From contig NZ_CP058316.1 in assembly GCF_013389665.1 (NCBI RefSeq), positions 2,976,001 through 3,040,000 of the forward strand: DNA of 64,000 bases. Reading direction: 5' to 3'. Both the position numbers and the translations under genes were made by a program. Position 1 is the first letter of the stretch, and each line of letters opens with the position of its first letter. Below are positions 52,605 through 61,127 of this stretch, piece by piece. The notes below the pieces were generated by a model. It ran no database searches. It saw only the letters and a list, made by a program, of their open reading frames with translations, and was not told the origin of the DNA. This DNA is from Microbacterium oleivorans. Lineage in GTDB: Bacteria > Actinomycetota > Actinomycetes > Actinomycetales > Microbacteriaceae.

Positions 52605-52979
52605 ATGCCACTGTCAGAACAGGAGCAGCGGCTGCTCGATGAGATGGAACGCCATCTCATGCGCAACGAAGCAGATGTCGTCAGTGCGCCGCGCGAAGGC
52701 CAGTCCCTCAGCTACCGCAACATCGTCTACGGCGCGGTACTCGTGCTGCTCAGCCTCGGCGGTCTCATAGCCGGCGTCTCGAGCGGCATCATCGCGATCG
52801 GCGTCGTGTCGTTCGTGGTCATGGTCGGAGGAGTCGTCCTGGCCCTCACCCCCGCCCGCAACGGCACGATCGGACGGTCGGCGGGCACCGCCGGTACGCG
52901 CAAGCCCGCGCCGGCCAATACGTCCACCTTCATGGACCGCATGAACGAGCGCTGGGACCGACGCAACGGCGAACGCTGA
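52605..52979 (+). CDS. DUF3040 membrane protein
   Basis: Small membrane protein, 124 residues, with the DUF3040 N-terminus PLSEQEQRLLDEMERHL and two adjacent hydrophobic helices (about 45-85). A basic, Arg-rich tail ends in the cytoplasm. Found before mraZ in many Actinobacteria; function unknown. ATG 52605 follows AGAGGGGATGC, with TAGAAT near 52566 as a likely -10. Ends at a classical intrinsic terminator. Confidence 0.88.
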   Translation: MPLSEQEQRLLDEMERHLMRNEADVVSAPREGQSLSYRNIVYGAVLVLLSLGGLIAGVSSGIIAIGVVSFVVMVGGVVLALTPARNGTIGRSAGTAGTRKPAPANTSTFMDRMNERWDRRNGER

Positions 52980-53000
52980 CGCCGACTCTCCCTTCACTTC

Positions 53001-53033
53001 AGAGCACCGACCTTCGGGTCGGTGCTCTTTTTT
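53001..53033 (+). terminator. Intrinsic terminator before mraZ
   Basis: A perfect 12-bp stem AGAGCACCGACC / GGTCGGTGCTCT, TTCG loop, then six T: the only textbook intrinsic terminator in the window. Confidence 0.95.
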
Positions 53034-53069
53034 GTGCCCGAGGGCGAGACAGAGGGTCGTGGCCATAGT

Positions 53070-53100
53070 GAAGTGGAGGAAAGTGGAGTAAAGTGGGGCC
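53070..53100 (+). promoter_or_regulatory. MraZ box: three 10-bp direct repeats
   Basis: AAGTGGAGGA (53071), AAGTGGAGTA (53081) and AAGTGGGGCC (53091) repeat in perfect 10-bp register just before mraZ. MraZ proteins bind short GTGGG-like repeats spaced by one helical turn upstream of their own gene, so this is the expected autoregulatory site for the dcw operon. Confidence 0.8.
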
Positions 53101-53133
53101 CATCGGCGGGCCAGGAGGGGGTGGTGGAGCACC

Positions 53134-53565
53134 ATGCTTCTCGGCACGCACACCCCCAAGCTCGACGAGAAGGGCCGCGTCATCCTCCCCGCCAAGTTCC
53201 GCGACGACCTCGGTCCCGGTGTCGTCGTGACCCGCGGGCAGGAGCGGTGCCTCTACGTCTTCAGCACTGTGGAGTTCGAGCGGGTCTACGAGCGGATCCG
53301 CGAAGCGCCGCTGACGAACAAGCAGGCGCGCGACTTCCAGCGCATGTTCCTCGCCGGGGCCAGCGCCGAGAAGCCGGACGGGCAGAACCGCATCACGGTG
53401 CCCCCGCACCTGCGGACGTATGCCGGCCTCGGGCGCGAGCTCGTGATGACCGGCGTCGGCGCGCACGCCGAGATCTGGGACGCCGACGCGTGGAACACCT
53501 ACGCGGCGAGCAATGAGGACGCCTACTCCGACATGGAGCAGGAGGTGATCCCCGGACTCTTCTGA
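53134..53565 (+). CDS. mraZ: Transcriptional regulator MraZ
   Basis: First gene of the division and cell wall cluster, 143 residues. Two SpoVT-AbrB-like DXXXR repeats: [20 protein letters not shown] and [16 protein letters not shown] (DGQNR). It forms a ring that binds the direct repeats at 53071-53100 and represses the operon. ATG 53134 follows GTGGAG. Confidence 0.96.
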   Translation: MLLGTHTPKLDEKGRVILPAKFRDDLGPGVVVTRGQERCLYVFSTVEFERVYERIREAPLTNKQARDFQRMFLAGASAEKPDGQNRITVPPHLRTYAGLGRELVMTGVGAHAEIWDADAWNTYAASNEDAYSDMEQEVIPGLF

Positions 53566-53665
53566 GCCGTGGCCGTGATCCTCAGCCGTCGGCCCTGACG
53601 CACTTCCCCGGTGTCAGGTCGCGACGGAGGGGGATCAGGGCTCCGGAACGGAACCGGCTGACATC

Positions 53666-54625
53666 ATGACGAACCACGAGATCCACACCCCCGTCCTGCT
53701 CGACCGCTGCGTCGAGCTCCTCGCCCCCGCTCTCCAGCGCGAGGGGGCCGTGTTCGTCGACGCCACCGAGGGGATGGGCGGTCACTCCGAGGCGCTGCTC
53801 GAACGTTTCCCCGGCGCGCGACTGATCGGCCTCGACCGCGACACAGATGCCCTGCGCATCGCCGGCGAACGCCTGGCGCGCTTCGGCGAGCGCGTGCACC
53901 TCGTCCACACCGTGTACGACGGGATCGACGCCGCGCTCGCCTCGGCCGGGGTGGACCGGGTCGACGGCATCCTCTTCGACCTGGGGGTCTCCTCCCTGCA
54001 GCTCGACGAGGCCGACCGGGGGTTCGCCTACTCGCAGGACGCCCCGCTGGACATGCGGATGGACCAGACGGCCGGCACCACGGCCGCCGACATCGTCGCG
54101 ACGTACACCGAGGGCAACCTTCGGCGGATCTTCGAGCGGTACGGCGAGGAGAAGCTGGCCGGCCGCTACGCGCGGGCCATCATCGAAGCGCGCGGGCGCG
54201 CTCCGCTGACCCGGTCGGGCGAGCTCGTCGAGGTCCTCATCGCCGCCACGCCGGCCGCCGTGCAGCGGGAACGCTCCGGTCATCCCGCGAAGCGGGTGTT
54301 CCAGGCGCTGCGGATCGAGGTCAACGCCGAGCTGGCCGTCCTCGAGCGCGCTCTTCCGGCTGCTCTGGACGCGTTGCGCGTCGGTGGGCGCATCGTCGTG
54401 ATGTCGTACCAGTCGCTCGAAGACCGGCAGGTCAAGCGCGTGTTCGCCGAGGCGTCCGCGTCGACGGCACCCAGCGGGCTCCCGGTGGAGCTCCCCGAGC
54501 ACGCCCCGCGGTTCCGGCTACTGGTGCGCGGTGCCGAGATGGCCCCGGACGACGAACGTGAACGCAACCCGCGAGCCAAGCCCGTGCGGCTGCGCGCGGC
54601 CGAACGGGTGAGGGAGGCATCGTGA
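53666..54625 (+). CDS. rsmH: 16S rRNA m4C1402 methyltransferase RsmH
   Basis: SAM-dependent methyltransferase acting on C1402 of 16S rRNA, 319 residues. [13 protein letters not shown] at the N-terminus, [16 protein letters not shown] (SAM loop), [14 protein letters not shown], and the C-terminal [17 protein letters not shown], the usual SFHSLEDR written here as SYQSLEDR. The stop overlaps the ftsL start (GTGA). Confidence 0.96.
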   Translation: MTNHEIHTPVLLDRCVELLAPALQREGAVFVDATEGMGGHSEALLERFPGARLIGLDRDTDALRIAGERLARFGERVHLVHTVYDGIDAALASAGVDRVDGILFDLGVSSLQLDEADRGFAYSQDAPLDMRMDQTAGTTAADIVATYTEGNLRRIFERYGEEKLAGRYARAIIEARGRAPLTRSGELVEVLIAATPAAVQRERSGHPAKRVFQALRIEVNAELAVLERALPAALDALRVGGRIVVMSYQSLEDRQVKRVFAEASASTAPSGLPVELPEHAPRFRLLVRGAEMAPDDERERNPRAKPVRLRAAERVREAS

Positions 54626-55236
54626 GCGCGGACAGCACCGCCCGCATCGAGTCGCAGCTCGGTGACGACTTCTTCTCGAGCGTCCCCGGACGTCTCGCGC
54701 ACGACGGCGAGCGCGGCCGCGACCTCCGCCTGCTCTCCGGCCCCGCCGCGCGACGCCGGCCACGGATGCTCTACGGCGTCGTCGCCGTCGCCGGCGCCGT
54801 GCTCATCGGTGCCGTGCAGATGGGCCTGTCGATCCTGACCACCCAGACCTCGTACGAGATCTCCGCTCTCACGCAGCAGGAGAAGCAGCTGACGTGGCAG
54901 AAGCAGATCCTCCAGGACGACATCGCCGGTCTCGGCTCGCCGCAGTACCTGGCGGCCAATGCCGCAGCGCTGGGGATGGTGATCGCCGAGTCGCCGAACT
55001 ATCTGCGGTTGAGCGACGGTGCCGTCCTCGGATCGTCCACCGCGGCAGGCGGGGCTTCGAACGTCGACGCGCTGGGACGCGCAGCCGTGGGCAACGCCCT
55101 CGTCGCGGGTGTGCCGCTCGTGACCGATCCCGCCGCCAGCCTCGAGACCGGAGTCAGCGTGGACGAGCTGGTGGGCGCGGATCGCGCGACACCCCCACCC
55201 ATCGCCGACGGTCTTCCCGCCCCGACAACACACTGA
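54622..55236 (+). CDS. ftsL: FtsL-position divisome membrane protein
   Basis: Bitopic protein, 204 residues: cytoplasmic N-terminus of about 55 residues, one membrane helix ([24 protein letters not shown]), a heptad-like segment ([26 protein letters not shown]) and an [14 protein letters not shown] block. FtsL/DivIC proteins are poorly conserved, so the call relies on layout and on its place between rsmH and ftsI. A low-complexity Ala/Gly tail of about 70 residues is longer than usual. GTG 54622 overlaps the rsmH stop. Confidence 0.8.
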   Translation: MSADSTARIESQLGDDFFSSVPGRLAHDGERGRDLRLLSGPAARRRPRMLYGVVAVAGAVLIGAVQMGLSILTTQTSYEISALTQQEKQLTWQKQILQDDIAGLGSPQYLAANAAALGMVIAESPNYLRLSDGAVLGSSTAAGGASNVDALGRAAVGNALVAGVPLVTDPAASLETGVSVDELVGADRATPPPIADGLPAPTTH

Positions 55237-55241
55237 GACAC

Positions 55242-57035
55242 ATGACGACACGAGCCACCCGCAGTCCGCGCCGCCGCACGGTGGTCGCCCTCCTGGTCGT
55301 CCTCATCGTCCTGGTCGCGTTCATCGTGCGCCTGGTCGACATCCAGGTCGTCAACGCCGAGGAGCACGAGAGCGACGCGCGCAGCCTGGCCATGGAGGTC
55401 GGCAGCCCGCTTTACGGCACGCGGGGTGACATCACCGACGTGAACGGCGCCACCCTGGCCACGACCACCTCGGTGTACGACGCCAAAATCGACCCGAAGC
55501 TCGCCGTCCAGGGCATCAAGCGCAAGGACGACGCGGGGGGGACGGTCAGCGTCGGCTGGCCCGAGCTCGCGGCGGAGATCGCCGCGGTCACCGGACAGGA
55601 TGCGGCCGAGGTCGAGGGGATCGTCACGACGGCGGTGGCCGCCGACCCCGAGTCGCGGTTCGCCTACCTCGAACGAGGCCTCTCGACCGAGCAGTATCGC
55701 GCCCTCGCCGACCTGCACCTTCCGTTCGTCGGATTCGACGCGCACCCGCACCGGACCTACCCCGACGGCGCCGTGGCGGGCAACGTGATCGGCTTCGTCG
55801 GATCGGACGAGGCTCCGCTCGAGGGCATGGAGGCGCTGCAGGACTCGTGCCTGCAGAGCAGCGACGGAGAGATCCGCTACATGCGCGGGCTCGACGGCGT
55901 CGTCATCCCCGGCACGGAGGTGCAGGATCCCGCCCCTGTCGACGGCGGCACTCTGCAGCTCACCATCGACCGCGATCTGCAGTGGTACATGCAGCAGCTG
56001 ATCGCCGAGCAGACTCAGAACCTCGGGGCCGAGAGCGGGTCGATCCTCGTCGTCGAGGTCGCCACGGGCAAGATCCGTGCGGCCGCGGAGTACCCGAGCG
56101 TCGACCTGAACGACATCGCCAGCTCCGACCCCGCCGACCGCGGCAGTCGGCTCTTCCGCGACTCCTACGAGCCGGGATCGACGTTCAAGCCGGTCACGGC
56201 CGCGACCGCCATCGAGGCGGGCGGCCTGACGCCGCTCTCGACGGCATGGAGCCCCGACCGCATGGAGTTCCCCAACGGCGCCGTGGTGAACGACTCCGAG
56301 CACCACGAGGCGCAGAACCTCACCCTCACCGGGGGACTCGTGACGTCCTCGAACGTCGCGCTGTCGCAGTTCGGCTCGCAGGTCGACCCGGCGACGCGAC
56401 TGGAGTACCTGAAGAAGTTCGGCGTCGGCGAGGGCACGGCCCTGAACTGGTCGGGGGAGCCCAAGGGCACCTACATCCCGACCGACCAGTGGGACAGCCA
56501 GACCTACTACACGACGACGTTCGGCCAGGCGTTCACGGTGACGGCGCCACAGGTCGCCAGCGTCTACCAGACCATCGCGAACGGCGGCGTGCGCGAGCCG
56601 CTCAGCCTCGTCGAGTCCTGCACCGCCGCTGACGGCACGGTCACCGAGCCCGAGCTCCCCGAGCCCGAGCGGGTCATCAAGGAGACCACGGCCGATCAGG
56701 TCGGCCTCATGCTCGAGAACGTCTTCGCCCAGGGAACCCTCGCCGAGGACATCGCCATTCCGGGCTACCGCATGGCAGGTAAGACCGGCACCGCCCAGAA
56801 GGTCGACCCGGCGACCGGCGCCTACAAGGACAATCTCTATTACACGTCCCTGGTCGGGTACGCGCCGGCCGACGATCCGAAGTATGTTGTCCTGACCGCA
56901 TTCGATGAGCCCAAGACGCTGCGACTGTCCGCGGCCAACCGTCCCGCCTTCCAGAAGGCGATGACCCAGGTGCTCAAGCACTACCGGATCATGCCCTCGG
57001 ACTCGCAGACGCCGTTGCTCCCCGTTACCCAGTGA
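55242..57035 (+). CDS. ftsI: Septal peptidoglycan transpeptidase FtsI (class B PBP)
   Basis: Cross-links septal peptidoglycan, 597 residues. One N-terminal membrane helix (VVALLVVLIVLVAFIVRLVDIQVV), pedestal with RGDITDVNGATLATT, and transpeptidase domain with YEPGSTFKPV (SxxK nucleophile Ser), TSSNVAL (SxN) and MAGKTGTAQK (KTG). ATG 55242 lies five bases after the ftsL stop. The next gene downstream is murF, with no murE between. Confidence 0.96.
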   Translation: MTTRATRSPRRRTVVALLVVLIVLVAFIVRLVDIQVVNAEEHESDARSLAMEVGSPLYGTRGDITDVNGATLATTTSVYDAKIDPKLAVQGIKRKDDAGGTVSVGWPELAAEIAAVTGQDAAEVEGIVTTAVAADPESRFAYLERGLSTEQYRALADLHLPFVGFDAHPHRTYPDGAVAGNVIGFVGSDEAPLEGMEALQDSCLQSSDGEIRYMRGLDGVVIPGTEVQDPAPVDGGTLQLTIDRDLQWYMQQLIAEQTQNLGAESGSILVVEVATGKIRAAAEYPSVDLNDIASSDPADRGSRLFRDSYEPGSTFKPVTAATAIEAGGLTPLSTAWSPDRMEFPNGAVVNDSEHHEAQNLTLTGGLVTSSNVALSQFGSQVDPATRLEYLKKFGVGEGTALNWSGEPKGTYIPTDQWDSQTYYTTTFGQAFTVTAPQVASVYQTIANGGVREPLSLVESCTAADGTVTEPELPEPERVIKETTADQVGLMLENVFAQGTLAEDIAIPGYRMAGKTGTAQKVDPATGAYKDNLYYTSLVGYAPADDPKYVVLTAFDEPKTLRLSAANRPAFQKAMTQVLKHYRIMPSDSQTPLLPVTQ

Positions 57036-57064
57036 TGCGCCCCCGCGTATCCGAGGACTGAATC

Positions 57065-58477
57065 ATGATCTCCCTCCCGCTGTCCGACCTGGCCCACGTG
57101 CTCTCGGGGACGCTCCACCTCGCGAACGACGACACCCCCGAGACGCGGGTGAACGGCACCGTCGACACCGACTCGCGCAACGTCGGCCCGGGCGACGTCT
57201 TCGTCGCCAAGCCGGGCGAGGCCACCGACGGGCATCTCTTCGTCGGGGACGTCGCCGCCGCGGGCGCCGCACTGGCCGTGGTCGAGCACACGGTGGACGC
57301 GCCGATCACCCAGATCGTGGTCGCGGATGCCGTTGGGGCTCTGGCGGATCTCGCCCGCGAGGTCGTGGCCCGTGTCCGCCGCGGGGGAGACCTGCGCGTC
57401 GTCGGGATCACCGGGTCCAACGGCAAGACCACGACCAAGAACCTGCTCGCCCGCATCCTCGAGGGCGAGGGGGCCACCGTCGCCCCGCGCGCGTCGTTCA
57501 ACAACGCCGTCGGAGCGCCGCTGACGATGCTCCGCGTCGCCGACGACACACGCTTTCTCGTGAGCGAGTTCGGTGCCGACGGCTCGGGCCAGATCGCGCG
57601 GCTCGCCGGCCTCGTCACCCCCGATGTCGGCGTCGTCCTGATGGTGGGTATGGCGCACGCCGGCGGCTTCGGGGGCGTCGAGGCGACGCTGCGAGCCAAG
57701 ACGGAACTCGTGGAGGCCGTTCAGCCCGGCGGGGTGGCCGTGCTCAACGCCGACGACGCGCGCGTGGCCACGATGGCCGCGGTCGCCGAGGCGCGCGGCG
57801 TGCGGGTCCGGTGGTTCGGACGCGGTGCCGCCGCCGAGGTGCGCGCGGCCGAGGTGGAGGTCGACGCCGCCGGGACATCGTGCGTCGTCGTGGCGGGCGA
57901 CGAGCGCGTGCCGCTGCGTCTGCGTGTGCTCGGCGAGCACCACGTGATGAACGCTCTCGCCGCGATCACCGCCGCGCTCGAGCTGGGCGTCGCTCTCACC
58001 GACGCTGTGGCGCGCCTCGAGACGGTCGAGATCGCCGAACGCTGGCGCATGCAGCCGCTCGGATCCGACCGCGTCCGCATCATCAACGACGCCTACAACG
58101 CCAGTCCCGACTCGATGGCCGCCGCCCTCCGTACGCTCGCGCAGATCACCGGGCCGGGTCAGCGCAAGGTCGCCGTCCTCGGGGCCATGAGCGAGCTCGG
58201 AGAATACGCCGGCGAGGAGCACGACCGGGTCGGGCTGCAGGCGGTGCGACTGCGCATCGAACGCATCGTCGTCGTCGGCGTCGAGGCCCGCCGACTGTTC
58301 CTGGCGGCAGTGGGCGAGGGCTCGTGGGACGGCGAGGCCGTGTTCTTCGCCGACGCCGACGCCGCCTACGACTACCTGGTCGGCGAGCTGCGCGAGGGCG
58401 ACCGCGTCCTCGTGAAGTCCTCCAACTCCGCGGGGCTGCGGCACCTCGGTGATCGTCTGGGAGAATTCTTCTCGTGA
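57065..58477 (+). CDS. murF: UDP-N-acetylmuramoyl-tripeptide:D-Ala-D-Ala ligase MurF
   Basis: Adds D-Ala-D-Ala to the UDP-MurNAc tripeptide with ATP, 470 residues. P-loop VVGITGSNGKTTTKNLL, substrate-binding ASFNNAVGAPLTML (which marks MurF rather than MurE), ALNDAYNASPDSM-type INDAYNASPDSMAAAL and AVLGAMSELGEYAGEEHD. ATG 57065 follows the ftsI stop by 29 bases. Overlaps mraY by four bases. Confidence 0.96.
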   Translation: MISLPLSDLAHVLSGTLHLANDDTPETRVNGTVDTDSRNVGPGDVFVAKPGEATDGHLFVGDVAAAGAALAVVEHTVDAPITQIVVADAVGALADLAREVVARVRRGGDLRVVGITGSNGKTTTKNLLARILEGEGATVAPRASFNNAVGAPLTMLRVADDTRFLVSEFGADGSGQIARLAGLVTPDVGVVLMVGMAHAGGFGGVEATLRAKTELVEAVQPGGVAVLNADDARVATMAAVAEARGVRVRWFGRGAAAEVRAAEVEVDAAGTSCVVVAGDERVPLRLRVLGEHHVMNALAAITAALELGVALTDAVARLETVEIAERWRMQPLGSDRVRIINDAYNASPDSMAAALRTLAQITGPGQRKVAVLGAMSELGEYAGEEHDRVGLQAVRLRIERIVVVGVEARRLFLAAVGEGSWDGEAVFFADADAAYDYLVGELREGDRVLVKSSNSAGLRHLGDRLGEFFS

Positions 58478-59583
58478 GATCCCTGCTGACGGCCGCGACG
58501 ATCTCCCTCGCGTTCACTCTCTTCCTGACCCCGCTGTTCATCCGGCTCTTCGAGAAGCTCGGCTGGGGCCAGGTGATCCGCACCCCCGACGACGCGACCA
58601 ACCCCAGCCATCACGCCAAGCGCGGCACGCCGACGATGGGCGGGATCATCTTCATCGTGGGGGCGATCGTCGGCTACCTCGTCGGCACGCTCACGGGCGG
58701 TGCGCCGCCGACGATCTCGGGCCTCCTCGTGATCTGGATGATGGTGGGACTGGGCGCCGTCGGTTTCATCGACGACTACATGAAGGTGCGCTCGCAGCGG
58801 AGCCTCGGTCTGTCGGGCTGGCGCAAGGTGGCCGGTCAGATCCTGGTCGCCGTGCCCTTCGGCGTCGCGGCGCTGATGTTCCCCAACGCCACCGGCGAGA
58901 CGCCGGGCGGTGCGTTCATCTCGCTCTTCCGCGACATCGACTGGCTCTCGTTCATGGCTCTGGGAGCCATCATCGGATGGGCCCTGTACCTCGCCTGGAT
59001 CTCGTTCCAGGCGGTGGCATGGTCCAACGCGACCAACCTCACCGACGGACTCGACGGTCTCGCCACCGGGGCGGGGATCTTCACCATCTCCGCCTACAGC
59101 CTCGTCACCTTCTGGCAGTTCCAGCAGCGATGTGCCAGCGGCGCGCTCGTGCCAGCCTACGAGGCGGCCTGCTACACCACGCGCGATCCGATGGACCTGA
59201 CGATCGTGTCCGCCTCGTTCGTCGGAGCGCTCGTCGGCTTCCTGTGGTGGAACGCGCCCAAGGCGAAGATCTTCATGGGCGATGTGGGCTCGATGGCGAT
59301 CGGCGGCGTGATCGTGGCGATGGCCGTGCTCTCGCACACCGAGCTGCTCGCGGTGATCATCGCGGGCGTCTTCATCATCGCTCCGGGGTCCGTGATCCTC
59401 CAGCGCTACTACTTCAAGGCCACCGGCGGCAAACGACTCTTCCTGATGAGCCCGTTCCACCATCACCTCGAGATGCGCGGCTGGCCCGAGGTCACGATCG
59501 TGGTTCGCATGTGGATCATCGCCGGCATGCTCGCCGTCGTCGGCGTCGGCCTCTTCTACGTCGCGTGGCTGGCGGCGGTATGA
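58474..59583 (+). CDS. mraY: Phospho-MurNAc-pentapeptide translocase MraY
   Basis: Integral membrane enzyme, 369 residues, ten helices, transferring phospho-MurNAc-pentapeptide to undecaprenyl phosphate to give lipid I. Motifs: KRGTPTMGGI, GFIDDYMKVR, NLTDGLDGLA, FMGDVGSMAIGG and PFHHHLEMRGWPE. GTG 58474 overlaps murF, and the stop overlaps murD (ATGA). Confidence 0.97.
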   Translation: MRSLLTAATISLAFTLFLTPLFIRLFEKLGWGQVIRTPDDATNPSHHAKRGTPTMGGIIFIVGAIVGYLVGTLTGGAPPTISGLLVIWMMVGLGAVGFIDDYMKVRSQRSLGLSGWRKVAGQILVAVPFGVAALMFPNATGETPGGAFISLFRDIDWLSFMALGAIIGWALYLAWISFQAVAWSNATNLTDGLDGLATGAGIFTISAYSLVTFWQFQQRCASGALVPAYEAACYTTRDPMDLTIVSASFVGALVGFLWWNAPKAKIFMGDVGSMAIGGVIVAMAVLSHTELLAVIIAGVFIIAPGSVILQRYYFKATGGKRLFLMSPFHHHLEMRGWPEVTIVVRMWIIAGMLAVVGVGLFYVAWLAAV

Positions 59584-61127
59584 GCTCGCGCCTCGACTCC
59601 CTCACCAGCTGGCACGCCGACTGGCGGGGACTGCGCGTCGTCGTGCTGGGGCTCTCGGTGACCGGGTTCTCCGTCGCCGACACCCTCGCCGAGCTCGGCG
59701 CCGACGTGCTCGTGGCCACCGAGGGGGCCGACGCCGAGTACGCCCGGCTGCTGCCGGTCATCGGCGCGACGCTGTTCGACGGCAGCCTGCAGAGCGTGCC
59801 GGACCCCGTCGCCGCACACGCCCCCGAGGTCGTCATCGCCTCGCCCGGCTTCCCCCCGCATCATCCCCTCATCCGATGGGCGTGCGAGAGCGGCATCGCG
59901 GTCTGGGGAGACGTCGAGCTCGCCTGGCGTGTGCGCGACAAGGTCCTGCGCCCCGACGGCAGCCCGGCCGAGTGGACGCTCATCACCGGCACGAACGGCA
60001 AGACCACCACGACGCAGCTGACCGCCGCGATGCTCGCGGCCGGGGGACTGCGCGCCGCGCCGTGCGGCAACATCGGTGTGCCCGTCCTCGACGCCGTGCG
60101 CGATCCCGCCGGCTTCGACGTGCTCGTCGTGGAACTCTCGAGCCACCAGCTCTGGTACCTCGGTCTGTCCGAGGGGCCGGATCGTCTCTCTCCGCACGCG
60201 AGCGTCTGTCTGAACCTGGCGGACGACCACCTGGAGTGGCACGGGTCGTTCGCCGCCTACCGCGATGCGAAGGCCGTCGTGTATCGGAACACCCGCGTCG
60301 CGTGCGTGTACAACAAGTCCGACATCGCCACGCGAGAGATGGTCGAGGAGGCCGAGGTCGTCGAGGGATGCCGCGCGATCGGCTTCGACCTCGGCGTACC
60401 GGGCCCGAGCGACCTGGGCCTCGTCGACGGCATCCTCGTCGACCGGGCGTTCCACGACGACCGTCGCGCCTCGGCCCTCGAGCTCACGACGCTCGATGAG
60501 CTCGCCGTGCGGGGACTCGCCGCGCCCCACATCGTGGCGAACATCCTGGCGGCCTCCGCGATCGCCCGCTCCCTCGACGTCGCACCGGCCGCCATCCGCG
60601 AGGCCCTCCGCGGATTCCGACTCGACCCGCACCGCATCGAGATCGTCGCGCAGGCCGCGGGCATCACCTGGGTCGACGACTCCAAAGCGACCAACCCGCA
60701 CGCGGCCTCCTCGTCGCTCGCGGCCTTCCCGGGCGCCGTGTGGGTCGTGGGAGGGCTGCTCAAAGGCGTGGACATCTCCGGTCTCGTCGCCGACCGCGGC
60801 GCCGCGACGAAGGCCGCCATCGTGATCGGCGAGGATCGCGCCGCGGTCGTCGCCGCGTTCGCGCGACACGCGCCCGCGGTTCCGCTGTTCGAGGTCGATG
60901 CCGCTCAGACTGAGGATGTCATGGCTCAGGTCGTCGAACTGGCGGTCGGAGTCGCGGATCGCGGAGACGTCGTCCTCCTCGCCCCCGCGGCGGCATCCTT
61001 CGACCAGTTCGTCTCCTACGCCGACCGCGGCCGCCGCTTCGCGGAGGCCGTGCGTGATCGGATCGGAAGGGGAGTCGGTGACCACGACACCGCAGGGCCC
61101 GACGCGTCCGGCGACGACGGCCGCTGA
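59580..61127 (+). CDS. murD: UDP-N-acetylmuramoylalanine:D-glutamate ligase MurD
   Basis: Adds D-Glu to UDP-MurNAc-L-Ala with ATP, 515 residues. VVVLGLSVTGFSVADTLAELG, P-loop LITGTNGKTTTTQL, LSSHQLWYL, NLADDHLEWHG, and VDDSKATNPHAASSSLAAF. Slightly longer than usual because the 3' end runs 50 bases into ftsW with an acidic tail (DTAGPDASGDDGR). ATG 59580 overlaps the mraY stop. Confidence 0.96.
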   Translation: MSSRLDSLTSWHADWRGLRVVVLGLSVTGFSVADTLAELGADVLVATEGADAEYARLLPVIGATLFDGSLQSVPDPVAAHAPEVVIASPGFPPHHPLIRWACESGIAVWGDVELAWRVRDKVLRPDGSPAEWTLITGTNGKTTTTQLTAAMLAAGGLRAAPCGNIGVPVLDAVRDPAGFDVLVVELSSHQLWYLGLSEGPDRLSPHASVCLNLADDHLEWHGSFAAYRDAKAVVYRNTRVACVYNKSDIATREMVEEAEVVEGCRAIGFDLGVPGPSDLGLVDGILVDRAFHDDRRASALELTTLDELAVRGLAAPHIVANILAASAIARSLDVAPAAIREALRGFRLDPHRIEIVAQAAGITWVDDSKATNPHAASSSLAAFPGAVWVVGGLLKGVDISGLVADRGAATKAAIVIGEDRAAVVAAFARHAPAVPLFEVDAAQTEDVMAQVVELAVGVADRGDVVLLAPAAASFDQFVSYADRGRRFAEAVRDRIGRGVGDHDTAGPDASGDDGR

